64,000 nucleotides of DNA from Arthrobacter sp. SX1312 (lineage in GTDB: Bacteria > Actinomycetota > Actinomycetes > Actinomycetales > Micrococcaceae). This document shows positions 53,545 to 63,213 of the stretch, piece after piece. The translations under genes and the position numbers were made by a program. The notes under the pieces were generated by a model that worked only from the letters and a program-made list of their open reading frames with translations, did no database searches and was not told where the DNA came from. Position 1 is the first letter of the stretch; each line of letters begins with the position of its first letter. The stretch lies in contig NZ_PJIM01000003.1 of assembly GCF_002929295.1 (NCBI RefSeq), positions 248,001 through 312,000 on the forward strand, in the 5' to 3' direction.

Positions 53545-54839
53545 TCCTCCTGGCCCGGGTACAGCGGGAAGTCGGCGGCGAGCGCGGACACGCGGGCGCG
53601 GAGGGCCTCGACGTCGGGTGAAGGCTTGAGCGCCGCAGCGATGATCTCGCCCACCTCGGTGAACTCGGTGGCGCCGAAACCGCGGGTCGCGAGTGCGGGG
53701 GTGCCGATCCGGAGGCCCGAGGTGACCATGGGCGGACGGGGATCGAACGGTACGGCGTTGCGGTTGACGGTGATCCCCACCGAGTGCAGCACGTCCTCGG
53801 CCTGCTGGCCGTCGAGCGACGAGTTCCGCAGGTCCACGAGGACGAGGTGGACGTCCGTGCCACCCGTGAGCACCGAGACGCCGTGCTCGGTGACATCGGA
53901 GGCCGTGAGTCGTTCGGCGATGATGCGCGCACCCTCGAGGACGCGCTCCTGGCGCTCCCTGAACTCGGCCGAGCCGGCGATTTTGAAGGCCGTGGCCTTG
54001 CCCGCGATGACGTGCATGAGCGGGCCGCCCTGCTGACCGGGGAAGACGGCCGAGTTGAGCTTCTTGGCCCATTCCTGCTTGGCGAGGATCACGCCCGAGC
54101 GGGGACCCGCGAGAGTCTTGTGGACCGTGGAGGTGACGACGTCGGAGTGCGGGACGGGGCTGGGGTGGACGCCGGCGGCGACGAGGCCTGCGAAGTGGGC
54201 CATGTCGGTCCACAGCAGGGCGCCGACCTCGTCAGCGATCGAGCGGAACGCCGCGAAGTCGAGCTGGCGGGGGTAGGCCGACCAGCCGGCGATGATGACC
54301 TGGGGCTTCGCGGCGAGAGCCTGCTCACGGACGCGCTCCATGTCCAGGCGGTGGGTGTCCTCCTCGACGCCGTAGGCCGCGACTTCGTAGAGCTTGCCCG
54401 AGAAGTTGAGCTTCATGCCGTGCGTGAGGTGGCCGCCGTGCGCGAGGGAGAGCCCCATGATCTTCTCGCCGGGCTTGATCATGGCCGAGAGCGCCGCTGC
54501 GTTGGCCTGCGCGCCGGAGTGCGGCTGGACGTTCGCGAACTCGGCACCGAACAGTGCCTTGACCCGCTCGATCGCGAGGTTCTCGGCGACGTCGACGTGC
54601 TCGCAGCCGCCGTAGTAGCGGCGCCCCGGGTAGCCCTCCGCGTACTTGTTGGTGAGCACGCTGCCCTGGGCCTCGAGGACGGCGCGCGGCGCGAAGTTCT
54701 CCGAGGCGATCATCTCGAGGGTGTCCCGCTGCCGTGCGAGCTCGTCCCGGAGGACGGCGGCGATCTCCGGATCCACCTCGGACAGGGGGGCGTTGGTGAC
54801 GGAGTCGGCGTGGGAGGGAGCCATGGGCGAAGTGGTCAT
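53538..54839 (-). CDS. glyA: Serine hydroxymethyltransferase
   Basis: GlyA converts serine and THF to glycine and 5,10-methylene-THF. The 433-residue PLP enzyme has [21 protein letters not shown] at the N-terminus, [31 protein letters not shown]-type contacts as [17 protein letters not shown], and the Schiff-base lysine in [23 protein letters not shown] lies 7 nt before the ATG at 54839. It is preceded by a ZTP riboswitch leader and followed by the small cysteine protein and folD. Confidence 0.97.
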   Translation of the reverse strand: MTTSPMAPSHADSVTNAPLSEVDPEIAAVLRDELARQRDTLEMIASENFAPRAVLEAQGSVLTNKYAEGYPGRRYYGGCEHVDVAENLAIERVKALFGAEFANVQPHSGAQANAAALSAMIKPGEKIMGLSLAHGGHLTHGMKLNFSGKLYEVAAYGVEEDTHRLDMERVREQALAAKPQVIIAGWSAYPRQLDFAAFRSIADEVGALLWTDMAHFAGLVAAGVHPSPVPHSDVVTSTVHKTLAGPRSGVILAKQEWAKKLNSAVFPGQQGGPLMHVIAGKATAFKIAGSAEFRERQERVLEGARIIAERLTASDVTEHGVSVLTGGTDVHLVLVDLRNSSLDGQQAEDVLHSVGITVNRNAVPFDPRPPMVTSGLRIGTPALATRGFGATEFTEVGEIIAAALKPSPDVEALRARVSALAADFPLYPGQEEW

Positions 54840-54936
54840 CGGTCGATCCTTCTCTGGGTCTCGCAAGGGGGTCAGCGTGAATCGCGGGCGGGGGTCGGAA
54901 CCGCAGTCCGCGCCCCGGCCGCTCTAACGTGACCCG

Positions 54937-55052
54937 CGGCCCAGGCGTGCGATCCGTGGTCTGCACTGGAAGCGCGGGCGAACCCCGCAGGGGATCCCGG
55001 CCTCCCGCCGCTTCCTGGTGGTTGCCCACCCTACGCCAGTCGCGACGCTCCC
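54937..55052 (-). ncRNA. ZTP (pfl) riboswitch upstream of glyA
   Basis: On the minus strand the conserved elements come in order. GACTGGCG is at about 55043-55036, the GGTGG...ACCACC hairpin follows at once, then AGGAAGCGGC. After a variable linker comes ACGCCTGGGC at 54948-54939, the 3' ligand-binding strand. This matches the pfl motif that senses ZTP/ZMP and controls one-carbon genes; glyA is a classic target. A GC-rich stem beyond it (GGCCGC...GCGGCC) could be the expression platform. The leader starts just after the TAGCAT box at 55053-55058. Confidence 0.88.
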
Positions 55053-55058
55053 ATGCTA
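55053..55058 (-). promoter_or_regulatory. -10 box of the glyA promoter
   Basis: TAGCAT on the minus strand lies directly before the riboswitch, predicting a leader of about 210 nt. Confidence 0.45.
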
Positions 55059-55142
55059 GCCGGAATACGACGACGGCGGGACAGGTTCCGCATCAGTGGA
55101 GCGGCGGCCGACGGGCGGCGCTGCACCGGGGAGGGCGTCGCC

Positions 55143-56264
55143 ATGCACGGTCCGGCACGGGAAGAGGGCGGAACGGAACGGCGTGTCCGCGTCGTCGTGA
55201 TCGGCGCCGGCCAGGCGGGGCTCAGCAGCGCCCACCATCTGGCGCGCCGGGGCCTCCGCCCGCACCGGGACTTCGTGGTCCTCGACGCCAACCCCGCCCC
55301 GGGCGGTGCCTGGCTGCACCGCTGGCCCGCCCTCACCTTCGACGCCGCCCACGCCCTGCACGACCTCCCGGGCCTGCGCCTCGGCACGCCGGACCCGGAG
55401 GAACCCGCCTCCCGGGTGGTCGGCCGGTACTACGGGGACTACGAGCGGACCTTCGCCCTGCCCGTGCTCCGGCCGGTCCGGGTGACCGGGGTGGAGTCCG
55501 ACGACGACGGCCCGCTCCGGGTGTCCACGCCGGACGGCACCTGGCTGGCCGACGTCGTCGTCAGTGCGACCGGCACCTGGGACCGCCCCTACTGGCCCCA
55601 CTACCATGGCCGCGACGTGTTCGCCGGGCGTCAGCTGCACACGCACGACTACCGCTCGGCCGGCGAGTTCGCGGGCCGGCGCGTCCTCGTGGTGGGCGGC
55701 GGGACCTCGGCCGCGCAGTTCGTCCTCCAGCTCCACGCGGCCGGGGCGACGCCCCTCTGGTCGACCCGCCGGCCGCCGTCGTTCACCCGCCGGCCGTTCG
55801 ACGCCGAGTGGGGCCGGGAGGTCGAGGCCGCGGTCGATGCGCGGACGAGGGCGGGCCTCCCGCCGGCCAGTGTGGTGTCGGCGACGGGCCTTCCGCTCAC
55901 GGCCGAGTACCGGGCGGGCGTCGACGCCGGGATCCTCGTCTCGCGCGGCCCCCTGGCCGGGCTGCGCGAGCGGTCGGCGGTGTTCACGGACGGGACCGAG
56001 GAGCCCGTCGACGTCGTGCTCTGGGCCACCGGCTTCCGGGCCGCCCTGGACCACCTCGCACCGCTGCGCCTCCGGGAGCCCGGCGGCGGCATCGCCATGG
56101 ACGGGGTGCACGTACTGAAGGAGCCGCGCCTCCTGCTCGTCGGCTACGGCGCATCGGCGTCGACGCTCGGCGCGTCACGCGCGGGGCGGGCGGCGGCGAC
56201 GGCAGCCGCGGCCCGGCTGCGCGGGATCGCGTCACAATCGGGGCCCCCCGGTAATCTGGCGTAG
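55143..56264 (+). CDS. Flavin-containing NAD(P)/FAD-dependent oxidoreductase
   Basis: The 373-residue protein resembles single-component flavin monooxygenases. The N-terminal FAD motif is VRVVVIGAGQAGLSSAHHLARRG, followed by LDANPAPGGAWLHRWPALTFD. The second dinucleotide motif, RRVLVVGGGTSAAQFVLQL, is for NADPH. DVVLWATGFR near residue 300 is a family landmark. The substrate is unknown. The ATG at 55143 lies 7 nt after GGGGAGGG; the upstream in-frame ATG at 55053 would fall inside the riboswitch region. It is divergent from glyA and immediately precedes purU. Confidence 0.88.
   Translation: MHGPAREEGGTERRVRVVVIGAGQAGLSSAHHLARRGLRPHRDFVVLDANPAPGGAWLHRWPALTFDAAHALHDLPGLRLGTPDPEEPASRVVGRYYGDYERTFALPVLRPVRVTGVESDDDGPLRVSTPDGTWLADVVVSATGTWDRPYWPHYHGRDVFAGRQLHTHDYRSAGEFAGRRVLVVGGGTSAAQFVLQLHAAGATPLWSTRRPPSFTRRPFDAEWGREVEAAVDARTRAGLPPASVVSATGLPLTAEYRAGVDAGILVSRGPLAGLRERSAVFTDGTEEPVDVVLWATGFRAALDHLAPLRLREPGGGIAMDGVHVLKEPRLLLVGYGASASTLGASRAGRAAATAAAARLRGIASQSGPPGNLA
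56252..56264 (+). promoter_or_regulatory. -10 box of leaderless purU promoter
   Basis: TAATCT (56252-56257) lies 7 nt before the GTG at 56265, inside the 3' end of the flavoprotein gene. No ribosome site precedes the GTG. Confidence 0.5.
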
Positions 56265-57125
56265 GTGACCTCCCCCGACGCCCCGCGCTCCTTCTCCCTG
56301 ACGCTGTCCTGCCCCGACCGGCCCGGGATCGTCCACGGTGTCTCGGGTGCCCTGGTCGGCGTGGGGGCCAATATCACCGAGTCGCAGCAGTACGGCAGCC
56401 CGGACACGGGTACCTTCTTCATGCGCGTGGCACTCGACACCGATGCGTCCGAGGAGGACCTCCGCTCGGCCCTCGGGCCCGTGGCCGGGGAGTTCGGCAT
56501 GGACTGGTCGGTGGCCCCGTCCGCACGCCGTACGCGGACGCTCATCATGGTGTCCAAGGCCGCGCACTGCCTCAACGACCTCCTCTTCCAGCACCGCTCG
56601 GGCACGCTCGCCATCGACATCCCCGTGATCGTGTCCAACCATCGCGACCTCGAGGGACTCGCCGCGTTCTACGGCGTCGAGTTCCACCACATCCCGGTGA
56701 CGCCCGAGACCAAGGACGACGCCGAGGACAGGCTGCGCGCGCTGATGGACGAGCACGGGATCGAACTCGTGGTCCTCGCGCGGTACATGCAGATCCTCAG
56801 CGACCGGCTCTGCGAGGACCTGCTGGGCCGGGCCATCAACATCCACCACTCGTTCCTGCCGTCCTTCAAGGGCGCCCGCCCGTACCACCAGGCCCATGCA
56901 CGCGGCGTGAAGCTGATCGGTGCCACCGCCCACTACGTCACCGGGGCCCTCGACGAGGGGCCGATCATCGAGCAGGAGGTCATCCGCGTGGATCATGCGC
57001 GCACGGCCGAGCAGCTGACCTCGATCGGCCGGGAGCTCGAGGGACGCGCGCTGGTGCAGGCGGTGCAGTGGCATGCCGAGCGGCGCGTGCTCCTCGACGG
57101 TCGCCGCACGATCGTCTTCAACTAA
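56265..57125 (+). CDS. purU: Formyltetrahydrofolate deformylase
   Basis: PurU hydrolyses 10-formyl-THF to formate and THF, balancing one-carbon pools. The 286-residue protein has an N-terminal ACT domain (FSLTLSCPDRPGIVHGVSGALVGVGANITESQQ) and a formyltransferase-fold catalytic domain with IVSNHRDLEGLA, NIHHSFLPSFKGARPYHQAHARGVK and TAHYVTGALDEGPIIEQ, containing the Asn/His/Asp set. Its GTG directly follows the upstream stop codon, and a -10 box suggests separate leaderless transcription. It lies close to glyA and folD, forming a one-carbon island. Confidence 0.95.
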   Translation: MTSPDAPRSFSLTLSCPDRPGIVHGVSGALVGVGANITESQQYGSPDTGTFFMRVALDTDASEEDLRSALGPVAGEFGMDWSVAPSARRTRTLIMVSKAAHCLNDLLFQHRSGTLAIDIPVIVSNHRDLEGLAAFYGVEFHHIPVTPETKDDAEDRLRALMDEHGIELVVLARYMQILSDRLCEDLLGRAINIHHSFLPSFKGARPYHQAHARGVKLIGATAHYVTGALDEGPIIEQEVIRVDHARTAEQLTSIGRELEGRALVQAVQWHAERRVLLDGRRTIVFN

Positions 57126-57154
57126 CACCCCTCCCGCGACGGCAGGGCGTCGCC

Positions 57155-57166
57155 TAGGCTGACGCC
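57155..57166 (+). promoter_or_regulatory. -10 box of leaderless gamma-CA-like gene
   Basis: TAGGCT (57155-57160), GACGCC, then the ATG at 57167. Confidence 0.5.
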
Positions 57167-57688
57167 ATGGCACACCTCATCCCCTTCCGCGGCAGGACCC
57201 CCGTCATCAGCGATTCGGCCTTCACGGCACCGACCGCGTCCCTCATCGGAGAGGTGACGCTCGGCGAATCCGCCAGCGTCTTCTACGGTGCCAGTGTCCG
57301 GGCGGACACGGCCGCGATCTCGATCGGCGAGGGGTCCAACCTGCAGGACAACGTGGTGGTCCACGCCGATCCGGGCTACCCGGCCACGATCGGGGCTCGC
57401 GTCAGCGTGGGGCACAGTGCCGTGGTGCACGGGTGCACGATCGAGGACGACTGCCTCATCGGGATGAGCGCCACGGTCATGAACGGCGCTGTCATCGGCG
57501 CCGGGTCGCTGGTCGCCGCCGGCGCCGTCGTGCTGGAGGGCACGGTCGTCCCGCCGCGGTCGCTCGTCGCCGGCGTCCCGGCCAAGGTGCGCCGGGAACT
57601 GGACGACGACGAGGTCGGGGCCGTGCGGGCGAACGCCGACCGCTACAAGACTCTCGCCCAGGAGCACCGCCAAGCGTTCACTTCTTGA
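57167..57688 (+). CDS. Gamma-carbonic-anhydrase-like hexapeptide-repeat protein
   Basis: The 173-residue protein forms a left-handed beta helix of the YrdA/PaaY group. Repeats run from SLIGEVTLGESASVFYG to GTVVPPRSLVAGVPAKVRREL. The three zinc histidines fit VVVHADPG, SVGHSAVVHG and its second histidine. A C-terminal helix ends the protein. Carbonic anhydrase activity is possible but unproven in this group. It follows purU by 41 bp and has its own -10 box. Confidence 0.9.
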   Translation: MAHLIPFRGRTPVISDSAFTAPTASLIGEVTLGESASVFYGASVRADTAAISIGEGSNLQDNVVVHADPGYPATIGARVSVGHSAVVHGCTIEDDCLIGMSATVMNGAVIGAGSLVAAGAVVLEGTVVPPRSLVAGVPAKVRRELDDDEVGAVRANADRYKTLAQEHRQAFTS

Positions 57689-57719
57689 CGACAGGCATCA
57701 GGTGCGGCAGCCTTATGCC

Positions 57720-58943
57720 ATGCCCGCAGAATCCCCCTCGACGGCGAGGACGAGCTCGAGCGGCCCGCCTCCGAAACCGGGTTCGCAGTCCGCCCTGCGC
57801 GAGCGGAACCAGCAGCGCGTCATCGCGGCCCTCATGAGCGGCGGGCCCCGGACCCAGGCGGAACTCGCCCGGCAGACGGGCCTCTCCACGGCGACGGTGT
57901 CCAACATCGTGAAGTTCATGGCCACGACCGGGATCGTGAGCACCGTGCCGACCACCAGCTCGGGGCGCCGGGCCCTGTCCGTCGTCCTCAACGACAACGG
58001 GCAGGTCGCGGCGGGCATCGACATCGGACGCCGACACCTCCGCGTGGTCCTCGCGAGCCCCAACTACCGGGTCCTGCAGGAGGCCTCCGTCGCCCTCCCG
58101 CTCGGCCACAGTGCACACGACGGGCTGGCTGCCGCGTCGGACCTCCTGGACACCCTGCTCGAGAACGGCGGCATCTCCCGGGGCGCGCTCCTCGGTGCGG
58201 GCATCGGGATCCCGGGTCCCATCGACCGTCGGAGCGGGACGGTGGTGCAGGGCGCCATCCTGCCCGAGTGGGTGGGCATCACCATCCACGAGACATTCAG
58301 TGAACGGCTCGGCGTGCCCGTCTTCATCGACAACGACGCCAATCTCGGCGCCCTGGCGCAGGTGACCTGGGGCCCGCACAGTGCGGTGGACAACCTCATG
58401 TTCGTCAAGGTGGGGTCCGGCATCGGCTCCGGGCTCGTCCTCAACGGTGCGCTGTTCTACGGCAATGTCGGGATCACCGGGGAGCTGGGGCACACCACCA
58501 TCAATGAGCACGGCCTCATCTGCCGGTGCGGCAACCGCGGCTGCCTCGAGACCGTCGCCTCGACCTCCACGATGATCGAGCTGCTCAGCCGTGGCGGCAG
58601 CGAGCCCGTGGACACCCGGCGCATCGTGGACCGGGCACTCACCGGCGACACCGCGACCCTGCGCGTCATCGACGACGCCGGCGCCGCCATCGGGCGGGCG
58701 CTCGCCCACATGGCCAACCTGATCAACCCCGAGACGATCGTCGTCGGCGGTCCGCTCACCGATCTCGGCGAGATCCTCCTCGGGCCGATCCGGCGTGGAC
58801 TGTCCCGCCATGCCGTGCCGATCATCGGCGAGACGACGGCCGTCTGCATGTCCTCGCTCGGCGACCGCGCCGAGGCCCTCGGTGGCGCCGCCGTCGTCCT
58901 CGCCCAGGCAGGACTCTCGCCCGCTCTCGTGGGCTCCACCTAA
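57720..58943 (+). CDS. ROK family transcriptional repressor
   Basis: The 407-residue protein has an N-terminal winged helix (RVIAALMSGGPRTQAELARQTGLSTATVSNIVKFM) and a ROK sugar-kinase-like domain. That domain has GIDIGRRHLRVVLA, GIGIPGPIDRRSG, the zinc motif CRCGNRGCLETVAS and ETIVVGGPLTD. Such proteins repress sugar genes and respond to the sugar. It lies 126 bp upstream of the mmsA-mmsB-chvE transporter on the same strand, so it is the likely regulator. A GTG at 57702 is an alternative start; TTGACG at 57685 may be part of its promoter. Confidence 0.92.
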   Translation: MPAESPSTARTSSSGPPPKPGSQSALRERNQQRVIAALMSGGPRTQAELARQTGLSTATVSNIVKFMATTGIVSTVPTTSSGRRALSVVLNDNGQVAAGIDIGRRHLRVVLASPNYRVLQEASVALPLGHSAHDGLAAASDLLDTLLENGGISRGALLGAGIGIPGPIDRRSGTVVQGAILPEWVGITIHETFSERLGVPVFIDNDANLGALAQVTWGPHSAVDNLMFVKVGSGIGSGLVLNGALFYGNVGITGELGHTTINEHGLICRCGNRGCLETVASTSTMIELLSRGGSEPVDTRRIVDRALTGDTATLRVIDDAGAAIGRALAHMANLINPETIVVGGPLTDLGEILLGPIRRGLSRHAVPIIGETTAVCMSSLGDRAEALGGAAVVLAQAGLSPALVGST

Positions 58944-58973
58944 AGATTTCCTCTGTTTTCGCGGAGCCATGCG

Positions 58974-58986
58974 TTCAACAGTTGAC
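58974..58986. promoter_or_regulatory. Candidate ROK operator before mmsA
   Basis: TTCAACAGTTGAC has a perfect TCAAC-A-GTTGA core (58975-58985), and GTTCAA recurs at 59004-59009. It lies about 85 bp before mmsA, between the ROK gene and its presumed target. Confidence 0.4.
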
Positions 58987-59068
58987 TGCAAAGGCTCGGG
59001 GATGTTCAATTCTTCTCAGGTCGTGATTCGGCCTGCATCAAGACAACGCCGTCACTGCGGGAGAATCC

Positions 59069-60607
59069 ATGAAGAACCACATCATCCTCGAGATGCGCTC
59101 CATCACGAAGGAGTTCCCGGGCGTCAAGGCCCTCGCGGACGTCTCGATCGAGGTGCGTGCAGGCGAGATCCACGCGATCTGCGGTGAGAACGGCGCCGGG
59201 AAGTCGACACTCATGAAGGTCCTCTCGGGCCTCTACCCGTACGGCGACTACTCGGGCGACATCATCTTCCAGGGCGAAGAGGTCCGGTTCAAGGACATCC
59301 GCTCCAGTGAGGCCGCGGGGATCGTCATCATCCACCAGGAACTCGCGCTGATCCCGGAGCTCTCGATCGCGGAGAACATCTTCCTGGGCAACGAGCCCGC
59401 CCGCTTCGGCGTCATCGACTGGGACCATGTCAACCGGACCACCCTGGAGCTCATGGCCCGCGTGGGCCTGAGCGAGGACCCGACCACCAAGATCAAGGAC
59501 ATCGGCGTCGGCAAGCAGCAGCTCGTCGAGATCGCCAAGGCACTCAGCAAGTCGGTGAAGCTGCTCATCCTCGACGAGCCCACCGCGGCGCTGAACGAGT
59601 CCGACTCGCAGCACCTCCTGGACCTGATGGCCGGCCTGCGGTCCAAGGGCATCAGCTGCATCATGATCTCCCACAAGCTCAACGAGATCGAGCAGATCGC
59701 CGACTCGATCACCATCATCCGCGACGGCAGGTCCATCGAGACCCTGCACGTCAAGGAGGACGGCGTCGACGAGGACCGCATCATCCGCGGGATGGTGGGC
59801 CGTTCGCTCGAGTCCCGCTTCCCGGACCACACCCCGACGATCGGTGAGACCTTCTTCGAGGTACGGAACTGGACCGTCGGACACCCCACCGTGCCGGACC
59901 GCCTGGTGTGCAAGAACTCGAGCTTCAAGGTGCGGCGCGGCGAGATCGTCGGGTTCGCGGGGCTGATGGGCGCCGGGCGTACGGAGCTCGCGCGCTCGGT
60001 CTTCGGCCGCTCCTACGGCACCTTCAAGTCCGGCCAGATCGTCATGGACGGCAAGGAGGTCACGCTCCGCTCGGTGCCCCAGGCGATCGACGCCGGCCTC
60101 GCCTACGTCACCGAGGACCGCAAGTCGCTCGGCCTCAACCTGCTGGACGACATCAAGACCACCACGGTGTCCGCAAACCTGCAGAAGATCACGCGCGGTC
60201 TCGTCGTCGACAGGGACGAGGAGTTCAGGATCTCCGAGGAGTACCGGAAGTCGCTGCGCACCAAGACGCCGAGCGTCAACGAGGGCGTCGCGAAGCTCTC
60301 GGGCGGCAACCAGCAGAAGGTCGTCCTCGCGAAGTGGATGTTCACCGATCCCGAACTGCTGATCCTCGACGAGCCCACCCGCGGCATCGATGTGGGAGCC
60401 AAGTACGAGATCTACGGCATCATCCAGAAACTCGCCGACCAGGGGAAGGGCGTCATCGTCATCTCCTCCGAACTGCCCGAACTGCTCGGCCTCTCGGACC
60501 GGATCTACACGATCTTCGAGGGCGCCATCACCGGTGAAGTGGAACGCGAGAACGCGAACCAGGAATCCCTGATGAAACTCATGACCGCCAGCAGGAAATC
60601 CGCCTGA
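59069..60607 (+). CDS. mmsA: Multiple-monosaccharide ABC transporter ATPase
   Basis: The 512-residue protein has two ABC cassettes. The first has [27 protein letters not shown], the diagnostic GguA/MmsA-type insert with YPYG, and [14 protein letters not shown]. The second has [16 protein letters not shown] with a degenerate Walker [17 protein letters not shown] and [13 protein letters not shown]. It energises the MmsB/ChvE importer for sugars such as arabinose, galactose, xylose or glucose. The ATG at 59069 follows GGGAGA. It is the first gene of a three-gene operon behind the ROK gene. Confidence 0.94.
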   Translation: MKNHIILEMRSITKEFPGVKALADVSIEVRAGEIHAICGENGAGKSTLMKVLSGLYPYGDYSGDIIFQGEEVRFKDIRSSEAAGIVIIHQELALIPELSIAENIFLGNEPARFGVIDWDHVNRTTLELMARVGLSEDPTTKIKDIGVGKQQLVEIAKALSKSVKLLILDEPTAALNESDSQHLLDLMAGLRSKGISCIMISHKLNEIEQIADSITIIRDGRSIETLHVKEDGVDEDRIIRGMVGRSLESRFPDHTPTIGETFFEVRNWTVGHPTVPDRLVCKNSSFKVRRGEIVGFAGLMGAGRTELARSVFGRSYGTFKSGQIVMDGKEVTLRSVPQAIDAGLAYVTEDRKSLGLNLLDDIKTTTVSANLQKITRGLVVDRDEEFRISEEYRKSLRTKTPSVNEGVAKLSGGNQQKVVLAKWMFTDPELLILDEPTRGIDVGAKYEIYGIIQKLADQGKGVIVISSELPELLGLSDRIYTIFEGAITGEVERENANQESLMKLMTASRKSA

Positions 60608-60631
60608 CCCGTTGACCCAAGGAAAGACACC

Positions 60632-61933
60632 ATGAATTCCCTCAAGCAAATCTTCGGCGGGAACACCCGCCAGTTCGGGATGATCTTCGCCCTGGTCGCG
60701 CTCGTCCTGTTCTTCCAGTGGCGCACGGGCGGCAAGATGCTCACGTCCGTCAACATGATGAACCTGTTCAACGGCAACTCGTACATCCTCATCCTCGCGA
60801 TCGGGATGGTGCTGGTCATCATCGCCGGGCACATCGACCTCTCCGTCGGCTCCGTCGCCGCGTTCGTCGGCATCGTCGTCGCGATCGCGATGCGCGACTG
60901 GGGCATCCCCTGGTACCTCGGGGTGGTGCTCGGTCTGGCGCTCGGTGCGCTCATCGGGGTGTGGCAGGGCTTCTGGGTGGCCTATGTCGGCATACCCGCG
61001 TTCATCGTCACCCTCGCCGGGATGCTCATCTTCCGCGGCGCCAACCAGTCCGTGGGCAACTCCCTCACCGTCCCGGTCCCCGAGGGCTTCCGTGAGCTCG
61101 GCGCGGGCTACCTGCCCGAGGTCGGTCCCAACATCGGCTACAACAACCTGACCCTGCTGATGGGCTTCGCCCTCGTGGCCTTCGTGATCTACAACGAGGT
61201 CCGGGGACGCCGCAAGCTGGAGAAGATCAACGCCGAGGTGCCCCCCATGTGGGTTCCCGTCACCAAGGTGGTCCTGCTCTCCGCGGTCATCCTCTACGCG
61301 ACCTACCTCTTCGCGACCGGGCGTCCCGGGACGTCCTTCCCGGTCCCCGGCCTGATCCTCGGCGTCCTCGTCATCATCTACGCGTTCATCTCCAACAAGA
61401 CCATCGCCGGCCGCCACGTGTACGCCGTCGGTGGCAACCGCCACGCGGCCGAGCTGTCCGGTGTGCAGGGCAAGCGCGTGAACTTCATGGTCATGATGAA
61501 CATGTCGATCCTCGCGGCCCTCGCGGGCATGATCTTCGTCGGCCGCTCGACCGCCTCCGGTCCGTCGGACGGCGTCGGCTGGGAGCTCGATGCGATCGCG
61601 GCCGTGTTCATCGGCGGCGCAGCCGTCACCGGTGGCGTCGGGACCGTGGTGGGATCCATCATCGGAGGCCTCGTCATGGCCGTCCTGAACAACGGACTGC
61701 AGCTCCTCGGAGCCGGCGCCGACGACACCCAGATCATCAAGGGCCTCGTCCTGCTCATCGCCGTCGCCTTCGACGTCTACAGCAAGAGCCAGGGCAAGCC
61801 GTCCATCATCGGGCTGATCACCAGGCGGTTCGGCGGAGGCGACGGCGGCAAGAAGGTCGACACCGAGGTCCCCACTCCCTCCCCGACCGAGCAGGCCGTC
61901 GGAACGAAGCAGGTCATCTCGCACGACGTCTAG
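60632..61933 (+). CDS. mmsB: Multiple-monosaccharide ABC transporter permease
   Basis: The 433-residue permease has about ten helices. YILILAIGMVLVIIAGHIDLSVGSVAAFVGI is the sugar-permease signature, and IPAFIVTLAGMLIFRGANQ follows. A central cytoplasmic insert contains VRGRRKLEKINAEVPP, typical of the GguB/MmsB type and absent from RbsC. YAVGGNRHAAELSGVQGKRVNF is the coupling region. The hydrophilic tail is Lys/Pro-rich. It lies 24 bp after mmsA. Confidence 0.94.
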   Translation: MNSLKQIFGGNTRQFGMIFALVALVLFFQWRTGGKMLTSVNMMNLFNGNSYILILAIGMVLVIIAGHIDLSVGSVAAFVGIVVAIAMRDWGIPWYLGVVLGLALGALIGVWQGFWVAYVGIPAFIVTLAGMLIFRGANQSVGNSLTVPVPEGFRELGAGYLPEVGPNIGYNNLTLLMGFALVAFVIYNEVRGRRKLEKINAEVPPMWVPVTKVVLLSAVILYATYLFATGRPGTSFPVPGLILGVLVIIYAFISNKTIAGRHVYAVGGNRHAAELSGVQGKRVNFMVMMNMSILAALAGMIFVGRSTASGPSDGVGWELDAIAAVFIGGAAVTGGVGTVVGSIIGGLVMAVLNNGLQLLGAGADDTQIIKGLVLLIAVAFDVYSKSQGKPSIIGLITRRFGGGDGGKKVDTEVPTPSPTEQAVGTKQVISHDV

Positions 61934-61996
61934 GGCCCGGCATCCCCGGTTCCCGGAACCACAGCTTTCCCCGTCCACACGAGCAAGAGAAAGAGA

Positions 61997-63097
61997 ATGA
62001 GAATGCGTACTTTCGCAAAATCCCTCGCAGCGATCGCTGCAGTATCAGCGCTGACGCTGACCGGGTGCGGCCGCGAAGAAGCGGCGCCCTCCGCCGACGG
62101 CGAGACCGCCGCTGCAGGCTTCGAAGAAGGATCGGCCATCGGCGTCGCACTCCCGCAGAAGACCTCGGAGAACTGGGTCCTCGCCGAGGAGCTCTTCAAT
62201 GAGGGGCTGACCGAGGCCGGCTACGACCCCGACGTGCAGTTCGCCAACGGCGGCGTCTCCGAGCAGCAGAACCAAATCAGCTCCATGATCACCAACGGTG
62301 TGGAGGTCCTGGTCGTCGGTGCCATCGACGGCGCCCAGCTCGGCACCCAGCTCCAGCAGGCCAAGGATGCCGGCATCTCAGTCATCGCCTACGACCGCCT
62401 CCTGACCAACACGGAGAACGTGGACTACTACGTGGCCTACGACAACTTCCAGGTCGGCGAACTCCAGGGCCAGGCCCTGCTCGACGGCATGAAGGCCGCG
62501 AAGCCCGAAGGGCCCTACAACATCGAGCTGTTCGCCGGTTCGCCGGACGACGCCAACGCGAAGGTCTTCTTCGACGGCGCCATGAGCATCCTCCAGCCCG
62601 AGATCGACAACGGCAACCTCGTCGTCGTGTCCGGCCAGGAGACCTTCGACCAGGTCGTGACCCAGGGCTGGGAGGCGGAGAACGCCCAGAGGCGCATGGA
62701 CACCCTGCTCTCCGGCAGCTACAGCTCCGAGGACCTCGACGGCGTCCTCTCCCCCAATGACACGCTCGCCCGTGCGATCCTGACCTCGGTCAAGGGTGCC
62801 GGCAAGCCCATCCCCGTCGTCACCGGCCAGGACTCCGAGGTCGAATCCGTGAAGTCGATCATGGCGGGCGAGCAGTACTCCACGATCAACAAGGACACCC
62901 GTGCCCTCGTGGAACATGCGATCGTGATGGTCAACGACCTGCAGGCCGGGAACGAACTCGAGATCAACGATCCCGATTCCTACGAGAACGGCGTCAAGAC
63001 GGTCCCCGCGTACCTCCTCGAGCCGCAGATCGTCACCCAGGAGAACGCAGCGGAGGCGTACGCCGACAACGAGGAGCTGGCCCCCCTCACCCAGTAG
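61997..63097 (+). CDS. chvE: Multiple-monosaccharide-binding lipoprotein (ChvE family)
   Basis: The 366-residue protein has a lipoprotein signal (TLTGCG, Cys24) and a type I sugar-binding fold. IGVALPQKTSENWVLAEELFNEGL, YDRLLTNTENVDYYVAYDNFQVGELQGQALLDGM and YNIELFAGSPDDANAKVFFDGAM are characteristic of ChvE. ChvE homologues bind several aldoses. Here it is the third gene after the ATPase and permease, followed by a strong terminator. Confidence 0.94.
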   Translation: MRMRTFAKSLAAIAAVSALTLTGCGREEAAPSADGETAAAGFEEGSAIGVALPQKTSENWVLAEELFNEGLTEAGYDPDVQFANGGVSEQQNQISSMITNGVEVLVVGAIDGAQLGTQLQQAKDAGISVIAYDRLLTNTENVDYYVAYDNFQVGELQGQALLDGMKAAKPEGPYNIELFAGSPDDANAKVFFDGAMSILQPEIDNGNLVVVSGQETFDQVVTQGWEAENAQRRMDTLLSGSYSSEDLDGVLSPNDTLARAILTSVKGAGKPIPVVTGQDSEVESVKSIMAGEQYSTINKDTRALVEHAIVMVNDLQAGNELEINDPDSYENGVKTVPAYLLEPQIVTQENAAEAYADNEELAPLTQ

Positions 63098-63129
63098 CAC
63101 CCGCCCGGAATCCTCCGGAAGCAGGACCT

Positions 63130-63159
63130 GAAGCGCCCCGGCTCCGGCCGGGGCGCTTC
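63130..63159 (+). terminator. Terminator of the mmsA-mmsB-chvE operon
   Basis: GAAGCGCCCCGGC (63130-63142) and GCCGGGGCGCTTC (63147-63159) form a perfect 13-bp stem over the loop TCCG. GTCGTGT follows. Confidence 0.8.
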
Positions 63160-63213
63160 GTCGTGTCGGCGCCGGGGATGGACGCAGCTCCGACCAGCGG
63201 CGAGGATGGGTCC

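Noticed and set aside
59006-61978. 990-codon minus-strand open frame opposite mmsA and mmsB
   Set aside because: Its composition (Asp/Glu/Val/Leu/Arg-rich with no motifs) is that of an antisense shadow of high-GC coding DNA; the plus strand encodes clear ABC transporter genes.
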